In this document: positions 13,401 through 24,600 of the stretch, one piece after another
Numbering within the stretch: the first letter of the stretch is position 1
Layout: each line of letters starts with the position of its first letter
Origin: Cynocephalus volans
Taxonomy: Eukaryota; Chordata; Mammalia; Dermoptera; Cynocephalidae
Length of the DNA: 64,000 bases
NCBI RefSeq assembly: GCF_027409185.1
Contig: NC_084462.1
Location: 83,500,179 to 83,564,178 of the forward strand
Direction: 5' to 3'
Translations under genes and position numbers: made by a program
Notes under the pieces: generated by a model
The model's database searches: none
Told to the model about the DNA's origin: nothing
Seen by the model: the letters and a program-made list of their open reading frames with translations, nothing else

Positions 13401-16400
13401 TGTTGTTTTGGAGCTCTTTGTATTAAGTTCAAGTTCACATTTTATCCTTACTCTCAGTGCTTTTCTTTTTTCTGCTAACTGGCCTGTGGAAATTATTACT
13501 AAGTGATCTAATTTTCTGTGTCAACGTATGGTTTGTTGTTATATAGAACAGTGTTAGGAAATTATGCAACTGGAAGAAACTGAAGGTGATTATTGAGGGT
13601 ATATGTTTTCTGGACTTGAGATTTCTTGTGCAATTTTGCCCGCCCGATTTGTTGTTCTTTACTATTCTTTTCATAAAGGAGAAACGCCAGACTAGTCCTT
13701 AATATCGGAGATAGCTGTTGTGTCACTTCCTCATGCTGACATATTTACTAGAGGGTAAAATTAATAACCTTCTAGTAAGAGTGGCAGTCGAAGGGAAGGG
13801 CTCATCTGACTTCTGGAAACCTATGTTAAACTATAGTGCTTTGAACCTTGATTTGTGGGCACATTGGATGGAAATGAAACTAGGGACCAGATAAACCAAG
13901 GAAACTTTTGGCAGTTATTGTACTTTGTAAGTTACAGGAACTGCTTATATACTTTCCTGAGTTCCTTAAACAGTTGAACTTAAATTACCTTTGTTTGAAG
14001 TTGAATGAAGAGATAGAGGTTTTTGTTTTTTGTTTTTTTCTACCATAAATAGTACTTGTTTATGCCTTTAATAGCAATGAAATTTAATAGGCTACGAGAA
14101 TGAATGATTGTTCTAATAGTGTAAACCACAAGGTGTTAAAAAAAAAAAGACTCAGAATAATAATAATATGAGCACAGAATAGTATGATTAATAGATTCTT
14201 ATGTGTAACAATTGAGATCTTTTATGTTTTGACTTTATGTTGATATGTTGAAAATGTTTTTGTTTGTGTTTTGTTTTTGTTTTTGGCTGTCTCATGTAAA
14301 AAGGCATGTAGGACAGCATTGATTATTATTCTATTCTATTTACTGGGAAAGCTTTAAAAAAAACTTAATATCTAAATATCAACATTTTTCTTTTTAAAAT
14401 AGTATTTTCATGTCAGCCTAGTGACGATGAATCAAGTAGTGATGAAACCAGTAATCAGCCCAGTCCTGCCTTTAGACGACGCCGTGCTAGGAAGAAGACT
14501 GTTTCTACTTCAGAATGTGAAGAACGGCTACTTGCTGAACAAGAAACTGAACCTTCTAAGGAGTTGAGTAAACGCCAATTCAGTAGTGGTCTCAATAAGT
14601 GTATAATACTTGCTTTGGTGATTGCAATCAGCATGGGATTTGGACATTTCTATGGTGAGTATTTGAAACTGTGTTATACATAAACTGATGGCGTACTGTG
14701 GAGGCACTTACTTAAGAGTGAGAAATCCTGGCATCTGTTTTCAGTGTCATCATTAAATAGACGATCTTGAAAACTCGCAACCTATTTGAGCCTCAGTTTT
14801 TTTCATTTGAAAAATGGGTGCTGCTTATCTCAGAAAACTGTTTGCACTTAAATGAGGCACTGATAATTTATTTAAGAAATGTAAAGATTATTAGCAGATG
14901 TGTTTGTGACTTTTTTTAAGTAAAAAGATCGGAAGATTAAAAATCTGAAATGTTCATCATGAGGCAAATCATTTTAATTTATAATCACAGTTAAACTAAT
15001 TTTAACTGTGACTTTATTAGGAGGATTATTTAAATCCCAGTTGAAATAGTTACATTTGAAATATAACAATAATTAGTTATTATTTCTATTTCGAGGTTTA
15101 ATGTACGTATCATATTTTGTGACATTCATTGTTGCTTCCATGATTCACATGAATTGAGAATTTTTCATCTTTATCCTTATATTTTGCTCTATATTATGCT
15201 TGTTAGTGTTTTTGTATATTGATTATCTTATTAATTCAAAGCCTTAAGTGTCTTTTGGGTGAGAAGAGGAAGGAATTCCATGTGGTGTTATTTTTTATTT
15301 AGGAGCCTCACCATTGACTCTCTTATTTAAGGTATATATTTGTACAAAGACAGTATTTGAGAGCTGAACATTCATATTCTGCTGTTTTGGAAAGTGGGGG
15401 AGGGGTGAAAAAGAAATGTCTTAGATCTTGTAAACTTTACAAATTTTAGTTTGCCTTATATTAACTACTTTTAGATTTTTTTTGCCTACACAATCCACAG
15501 TTTAACTTTCTATTTTGCTAGTCCCTTCCAACAATGTGTTTCTTATGCTAAGATTGAAGAATTGCATGTACCCTTTGTTGATCTGTGGAAGAAAATGTTA
15601 TTCAACATAGTGTAATGTTAGAATAGACGTAATGAAGATAGTCAATACTTGTTTAAAGTCAGAGTTAGTGAAATTGTTTCTTTTTGTATTTAATTTTACT
15701 AAAAACATGTATTTAGACTCCTGATGGATGCTTGTTTGAATTTAATACTGAGATACTATAATCTGTATCCTCCCTTAAAATTTGTTGTAATGAGATTTGA
15801 TTTGAAATATATATTTTTTATTGACTATCTAGCTGGAGCAAATATATCAGTATGTTTTTTGAGTGTGATTTTTTCCCCCTACAGGTAAACATGAAGGTAA
15901 CAGAGGAGAAGGTCTCATCTTAATCTTTTTTTGTTACTTAAAAAAAAAAAAAAAATTGGATAGTGACTTTCAGTGTTAATCCACATTGCATTAAAACCTT
16001 ACCTATTGCATGACCTTTGAATATTTTGTAGAAAGATAAGTTTAGAGAGGAGTACTTTCAAAATTGAGAACTTATTTCCCTGTTATTTAGGATTTGGCTT
16101 ACTAGTAAAATTTACTTGAATAATTACAATTAATAAAACATTTTCCTGTATTTTTTCACATTAGCCTTTTCAAATATGAAAAGCCTGGATGATACAGTAT
16201 GAAGTAGGTTTATATAGTAATGAGACTGGTTTAATAAACATATAAGCCTTGACCTGAGTGACGTTGCAAGGTCACTACTTAAAGGACATCACATTTTTTC
16301 TTAATTCTGGCACTGATCTCAACACTTTTTGGAGTTGATTTCAGAGCCAGTTTCAATTTCCCATCCACTATGAGGTCAGTCATTGCATTCTGTAATCAAT

Positions 16401-18575
16401 CATCTGCTTTATAATCACTTAACAGATACATACTAAGTGAATCACTTAGAAAATTCAGCAGCCTTGGCTCCATATAAATTTGTAATGTCAGATCTATACT
16501 GAAAAGAAGAGAAAGCCAGCATGACTAAAGATAGTAAAACAGTGTATTCCAGGTATTTGGCACAGTTTCAGGTTCTGAAAATGCTTCTAAAAGTTTAAAA
16601 AACAATCTTCATGTGTCAATCAATCTTCCTTACTCTTACCTTCACTTGTAGACTATCCATATTCTAAATCATCAGTGGAGTTCACTTGATTTGATTTTTC
16701 TCATGGAGTTGCTTTAAGTATTGATAGGCTGCCTGACTCTCTAGCAGACAGTATAACCAGGTGCTAAGTTATATAGCACAGACATGAATTACAGCTCAAA
16801 GGGTACACTTACTGAGTTATCCTGGAGGTGGTAGGATTTAGGTTAGGTCTAGTCTTTGTAAGCTTATGATAGGCAGAATAGAAGGTGGAACATTACAGCA
16901 ATGGAGAACCTGATAACCTGAGGAAGAAGTAAACTTGTTGGGTTTGGGAGCAAAGAAAAGACTGCCTGGACTGCAGCAGAATAGGTATTTAGAAATAATG
17001 GAATAGGGGGTCCTGTTATATTGCAAAACATCTGGGAATTTGGGTAAGAGTTTGATTTATTGAGTGACCTGACAGTAATAATTTTAGAGGGAAAAGTACA
17101 TGAAGGTAAGTGGTATGGGAAAAACTAGAATAGTATAAGCTAGGAGGTTTATAATCCAGATATTTGGTGATGAGGGCCTTGACAATTGTAGTGACATTGA
17201 GGATAGAGAGAAAGTTGGTAAAATAAGAGACACTGAAGGAATAATAGAAACTAGGACTTTGAGTTGGATACTTGGAATATTGGTGGTTTGTTAATTTCTA
17301 GCAAGCATGCTAGCTGCTTCACTTTGGAGTTTGGGGTTACTGGGGAAGGGTTTTGGTAGATGTTAAAGTAAATAGATGGTAAGCACAGTTTGGTTTACTT
17401 TTACCCAAATTTTTTCTAGAATGGTTTGGGGCAGGGGTTGAAGTTTGATTTCTTTTCCCCCCTCATGAAGAGGCCCTCAAATTTTGGCCAACGGGCAGCT
17501 GGATGTATTGGCTAGAAGCTCTTGTGAGAGGTAGGGACTTTATCTGTAGATGAGAAGTCTTACAGGAGTAATAGCAAAAACTAACAATGGGTTAATGTGG
17601 TAAGATAGGCAGCATATGTAGATGTGACTAGAAAGCCAAAGACTGTATTTTTGGTAGTAATACTTTATAGTTAGGCAGCAGAAGATACAGGGGAAAAAAG
17701 CCCAATGATTAGTTAGTGAAATTAAAAAGACCACATTAAGATAGTCATCAAACATATGCTATGTTTTAGTATCTCAAATTCAGATCTAAACACAGTTTCA
17801 GGTTATTTTTCCAGTGGGCAAAGGAATTTATCTTGTTAGCAATAGAAAGCTATTTTCTGTTACTCTGGGAACAATAGATAAATTTCTTTCAATGTTTTAA
17901 AAAATCTCAGATTCTTTTGAGTAATTTTGAAATAAGTTTGCTGTGCTTCTGGTATATTGGAAAATTTAAAGAAAGGAAATGAATCCTAACACAATATCAT
18001 AGCTTTTAACTAGTGTTTAGAATATCTAACAGTTGGGGCCAGCCTGTGGCTCACTCAGGAGAGTGTGGTGCTGACAACACCAAGGCCACGGGTTCAGATC
18101 TCATATAGGGATGGCGGGTTTGCCCAATGGGTGAGCATGGTGCTGACAACACCAAGTCAAGGGTTAAGATCCTCTTACTGGTCATCTTTTTTTTTTTTTT
18201 TTAAAAAAAAAGGGAAATAAAAAGAATATCTAACAGTTGTCTGTAAATTGGTGAAAGGTTTTTTTTCAATGTTTTTCAAGATGTATGGAAGAAATGAAAA
18301 AATAATTTTTGTAGCAGTAAGGGAAGAAATAGTAAGCTATCATTATATCCTTTCATCGTAAAATTCTGTGATGTCTGTACATAACTGTATGCCCACTCAG
18401 TAGATGTAATATTGGGGTCGCTCAGGCCAGCCTGTGGCTCACTTGGGAGAGTGTAGTGCTGATAACACCAAGGCCACGGGTTTGGATCCCTATATAGGGA
18501 TGGCCGGTTAGCTCACATGGGAGAGCATGGTGCTGACAACACCAAGTCAAGGGTTAAGATCACCTTACTGGTCAT

Positions 18576-18606
<31 letters not shown>

Positions 18607-21600
18607 TTAAGGTTGTTGAATGCATTTTGCCTTATTTTTGATTTGGTGGGTTTTTTTCCTTATGCATGAAGCATGTAGCAGCAGCATGTGAACAGCATGT
18701 CTTGGCAAAGTAACATTTTGATTTTTAGGATAAAAATATAAAGAATCCTAACTGGTTTAAGATTCCTTTATCATTGGTGGGATAAGGATAGTGGTGCTCC
18801 AGTACAGATCTAATTAATGCAGAATTAAAAGATTTGGCTTTGAGAATGGTGTATAATCATAGTTAGCCAGTTATTTTTTGTGCTGTACTTTTTGGGCTTG
18901 TGTTGTATCCTTTAGGCAAAATATTTAAAAAGAGTGAGACAGACATTTTCATTTTTCATTATTGGCTTATGACCTGTGAAAAACACCATGGTTTGTTCAT
19001 TTTGTTCATTTCACTGTGTAAGGAAGGCTGAAAACCTTCCTGTACTTCAAAGATCCCCTCAAAACCCAAAGCCGAGTGACTTCAATATAGTAAGATAAGA
19101 ACATTAAATTGTAGCTTTTTTTTGTTTTTTGTTAGATCACTGTGGGCTGACTTGTTTGTTTTAATCAAAAAGACAGTGAACTGTTTAAATGTTCCTGGTT
19201 ATATGCTAAATAAATTAAAAAGTTAACCTGATTGGCCTGATTTATATTAAGATTAACCATTTGTCATTAACCACCATTTGCTGAATGACAACATGAGCTT
19301 TCACTTATTTATTCTTTGTTTATATAATCAAAATTTTTAAAAGAAACTGTGAATTGCCGATACTTTGAAGAAAACGATTCTGTCTGGGTTAAGTAGTTAG
19401 GTTATATGCAGATTAAATGTTTTATATGTCTTAAAATATTGGTAATCATAATGTTTATGTTATGTATCCCTAATAAATTTTTATTTTAGGTACAATTCAG
19501 ATTCAGAAGCGTCAACAGTTAGTCAGAAAGATACATGAAGATGAATTGAATGATATGAAGGATTATCTTTCCCAATGTCAGCAAGAACAAGAGTCTTTCG
19601 TGGATTATAAGGTGTGTACCACTAACAAATATTAAAAAATAATTGTTAGCCAATAATTTTTGTGCTGTTTAGATACAAGTACAGTGTAGATTAGTAAAAT
19701 GTTAATAATGTTGATAATTGTTCACTGAATACAGGTACTTCCTATGTCCTAGTCATTGTCATGAGTGCATCATACAGAGTATTTCTCTTATTACTCATGA
19801 AACCCTATGAATTAAGCAAGTATTAATTTCATTTTATAGGTGGGAAAGATGTTCAGAAAGGTTAAGTAACTTTCCCAAGGCTAGCAACTGGCAGAACTAA
19901 TTTAATCCCAAGTATCTGACTGCAAAGCCCTTATTCCTAACCACTATATTATCATTATTTAAAACTGACATATATGTATATAGACATTATTATTAACATT
20001 ATTTTCACAGAACTGTGCAAAACATTTTTAGTAAGTAGGAAGGAAAGAAGAGACTTGTGGCTTTATAGTCTCTTCAATATCTTCCCAGTCCTTTTTATTG
20101 GTTTCTTGTGAGTTCTGACAGAGGGGAGAAACACGTTATGTTTTTATACGTAAAACTCACTTAGACTCAACAGGACTGTACTGTCTATCTGGTTAGATAC
20201 CCAATACCTTTGTGTGTTTATGAGGACTAGAAAAATAGTTGGTTTCCTATCTAGGTCTTTCCTAGGAAGGGTATAGGACTTGTAGTTAAATTCAGGGTAG
20301 AAAAGTAGGCTGTTGCTTTTTTCTTGCATTCCCCCATTCCCAAATCTTCACATTTAATTTATGTATACATCCCTTATAGGTTATGATTAAATTTCTTGTA
20401 AGACAGAAGCCCACTTTTTATCCAAATTGTATCTTTTAGGGAGGAATATTGAAGTTAATTATAAATAGTGCAGTTTTTTCCACCTGTATCAGAAAATGCC
20501 ATTTTCTTTTTTACCACCATGGTTTCTGGTTCCATGGATGATATTGACTTTTAGGAGACTGGCCATGCAAAAATCTTCACAGAGAGTCAGTTTTTCCAGA
20601 TTGTTTCCAGCTGTTAAGTGTGTTCAAATGTTGAAAGACCTGCTTAGGATCTACTTATCAATCACTTATTTCAAGTTTGTGTTTACTGGATGGGGAATGC
20701 TCCACTCTTCAGTTGCCATGACTTTCTATGCTCATGCATTTAAAGATTATGTTATATCAGTTTCTTCTACTCCACAGTCCATTGCTGTTAGGTAGATGAA
20801 ACTTGTTTTCTCTCATGCAGGTACAGCAGATGAAACGATAAAAGTTTTAAATCTTAATTTGTTCTCTGAAGATTATTGAGCCAGACAATGAAGAAACCAT
20901 TTCAGATAGTTATTTTTCAAGTGTAAAACGGTGCTGTTCTCTTAAAGATTTTTTTGTTTTTTTTTTGCTTGTTCCTGAAACCAGATAATTTACTGGTCTG
21001 ATTCAAATTGGATAATCATAATGTCTGTGGTAAATTAAGCCAAATTTAAAGTATCATTTTGCAGATTTATACATAAGGTATTTTAACTGACTAGATAATG
21101 CTATAACAACCTGTTGAAACATATTCTTTAATTTTTCACTACTTTTGGTTAAAATTAGTTACTAATGAATGTTTGAAAGAAAAATCAAATCAGTCAAGGC
21201 TATCTTGATCTCTAGTAAAATTCTGTAAGACTAATTTAACATGATTTCCCACTGTCATGAGTGCTGACTTTCAGTGTTATAGTAATCTACAGATTTATCT
21301 TCAGAGTTATTTTAATCTATATAAATTATAGAGCTTCTGAAATCTGGGTTATAGTCAGTTCAGAAGTTTATTTGAAGTTGAGGAAATTAGTAATAAATGT
21401 TACCAAGGTTCAGTCTGTCCTCTAACATGCTTGTAGAATTTATTGCTCATTTGCACTTAACCCAGAAATGTTAGTTTGCATAGGACTAGAATGTTTCAAG
21501 TAGGACTAATATTATTGAAATGTTTCTTCTTCAAAGAGTACACTGAATACAAACAGAATTTTTTGAAGCCAGAAGTCAGCTTTAGATGTAATTTTACTTT

Positions 21601-24600
21601 TTATAAAAGATAATCTTCCTTCCCAAGAATCAGATTCTCTAGGAGTCTTTTCCTGTAGGCAAAAGATAGAAAAGCTAGGCCCCTTTTCTCCTAACTTATA
21701 AATGGGCCCACAAACCAGTAAGAACTTCTTATGATTATGGGAAACACTAATCAAAAGTACCCCATCATTGTATTTGAAATCCTATTAGGGATAAATTGAG
21801 CTTTATCTAACTTTTCCCTGTCTTTAAATTCTTTCACCGTGCTGTTGTTTGTAATTTGATGTGGCTCTCTGCTAGGCATTTTCTTGCATATGAACTTTGT
21901 ATTATCCTATTTTTATGCTATTGGAAATACTACCCAGAGGATAGTGTCTGTAGAAATACAGACACTAAAGTTTATGGGGTATTATATCTTAAAGATTTAA
22001 ATTTCAGCTTTTAAAGCACTTGACATTTTTCTTCTCTTTCAAAAAATATTAGTCGTTGAAAGAAAACCTTGCAAGATGTTGGACCCTTACTCAAGCAGAG
22101 AAGATGTCCTTTGAAACTCAGAAAACAAACCTTGCTACAGAAAATCAGTATCTAAGAATATCTCTAGAGAAGGAAGAAAAAGCCTTATCTTCACTACAGG
22201 AAGAGTTAAGGAAACTGAGAGAACAGATTAGAATATTGGAAGACAAAGGGACAAATACTGAATTAGTTATAGAAAACCAGAACCTTAAGCAGCATTTGGA
22301 AGAAGAAAAACAGAAAACGCACAGCTTTCTGAGTCAGAGGGAGACTCTACTGGCAGAAGCAAAGATGCTAAAGAGGGGAGTAGAGAGAGAGCGACTAGTA
22401 ACGATGGCGTTGAGGGAAGAGCTCCGCAAGGTAAGCGCTGCTCAGTCACATGGCAACTCGGATTCTCCCAACGTACTGACTGAAAAAAAAGAAATAGCAG
22501 TCTTACAGGGTAGACTCACTGAGCTGGAGCGGAAGCTCAACTTTGAACAGCAGCGTTCTGATTTGTGGGAAAGACTGTATGTTGAAGCAAAAGATCAAAA
22601 TGGAAAACAAGAAACTGATGGAAAAAAGAAAGGGGGCAGAGGAAACCACCGGACTAAAAATAAGCCAAAGGAAACATTTTTGGGTTCAGTTAAGGAAACA
22701 TTTGATGCCATGAAGAATTCTACCAAGGAGTTTGTGAGGCATCATAAAGAAAAAATTAAGCAGGCTAAAGAAGCTGTGAAGGAAAATCTGAAAAAATTCT
22801 CAGATTCAGTTAAATCCACTTTCAGACATTTTAAAGATACCACCAAGAATATCTTTGATGAAAAGGGTAATAAAAGATTTGGTGCTACAAAAGAAGAAGC
22901 AGCTGAAAAACCAAGAACAGTTTTTAGCGACTATTTACATCCACAGTATAAGGCACCTACACAATACCAGAATAGTAGAGGCCCTACTGTGCGAAGAGAT
23001 GGAAGGAAAGAAAAACTAATTCGCTTTGAAGAGTTTAGAAAAGATAGAAATCCACAAAAATGCAGTGCTGAGCATGACTGTAGGGAAAATTATTCTTTTA
23101 GAAAGGCTTGTTCTGGTGTATTTGAATGTGCTCGACAAGAATCCATGAGCCTTTTTAATATAGTGGTGGATCCTGTAAAGATAGATGAATTTAGACAGTT
23201 AATCGAGAGGTACATATTAAAAGAACTGGATGCTTTTCGTCATTGGAAAGAACTTGATCAATTCATCAATAAGTTTTTCCTAAATGGTGTCTTTATACAT
23301 GATCAGAAGCTCTTCACTGACTTTGTTAATGATGTTAAAGATTATCTTAAAGACATGAAGGAATATCAAGTAGATAATGATGGAGTGTTTGAGAAGTTGG
23401 ATGGATATATATATGGACACTTCTTTGGTCACACTTTTTCCCCTCCATATGGACCCAGGTCGGTTTACATAAAACCGTGTTATTATAATAGTTTCTAACA
23501 TTTGTAGACTGGATAGCATTTTTATCATTTGATTAGTTTCTTGGAAGATTTCTATTTGTAAATGACATGTTTTATTGCCACTGAGAATTTAGAATAAATT
23601 AAAAGATAGTTTTAGATTATAGCTGTTACAAACTGAAAATTTCATATAATCACTTCAACTTGAGCAAATGATGTAGTTTCTATCTTAAAAATCAGTTAAG
23701 GATATATGTAAGTCCTGTTTTGGCCTATATTGTTTCTTTTAATATAGTTATGTGAAAAGATAATCACTATAAGTGAAGTTATTTTCCTTTAATCTTTTAT
23801 TTATTTACTCACCTTGGGAAGCTAGGAATGATCAATACAAATTTTACTCTGAAATTAGAAGAGCTCATATAAAGATTCTGATGTTGCAACTATTGTCCAT
23901 TTGTCCATCCCATGTACCAACTTATGATATTTCATACTTATTAAAGAATTATTATTGATAAAAGTAGATGCACGATCAAAGGCAAACTCAGCAAGTCAGA
24001 AATTTTAATGTGTGTCATAACTACTTTATCCATTGTTCATTAGCTTTATATTTTGTGACTTGAACACCTAATTTTCAAATGTTTAGTTTCACTTTTTACT
24101 TTTGAGATACTTACATATATATCTTTCAGAATAAATGTAATGTGTCTATAAAATAATGAGACTGATTCTGGTGTCTTTAGTCAAAACATAATATCTAGTG
24201 CTGTAATGAGCAAAGTGCTGTGAAGCTACCTTGAGAAAACAAATGAAAAATTCTTGCTGTAAAGGGGCTCAAGCTAGGCAAATATAAAAAAGGAGATGAA
24301 GGTATGGAGGCATGTACATGGCGACTTCAGGCTGTCTGGAGTTGTTTGGAAAGGCTTCGTAAGAGCGGTGGCCATTGAACTGAACTTGTTTTTTAAACTA
24401 GCTTTTGAAAGAAATGGAAATTTGCTATGCAGATAGGGGAGGGCATTTCACTCAAAGGGGAAGGTAATTTACCAAGACTTGGAAATGTGAAGACATACTA
24501 CTTTAAGGAAGCAGGTTAGTGCTGGGGGATGAATTCAGATCAAGGGCCTCCTTTTATGCAAAAGGATTTGTCCCATAGTATCTGGAGAACCTTTGAAGAG

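Larger units (their letters stand above)
14655..19489 (+). other. CCPG1 intron between coding exons 5 and 6
   Basis: An AT-rich intron of 4.8 kb. It contains a faint plus-strand MIR (about 14730-14860), a strong splice-acceptor-like site at 15884 with a candidate microexon, and two plus-strand dimeric SINEs (18036-18222 and 18425-18606). No other gene is visible. Confidence 0.85.

Noticed and set aside
20496-20795. 99-codon plus-strand open frame in CCPG1 intron 6
   Set aside because: No recognisable domain, no splice phase fit and no codon-like character; looks like chance.
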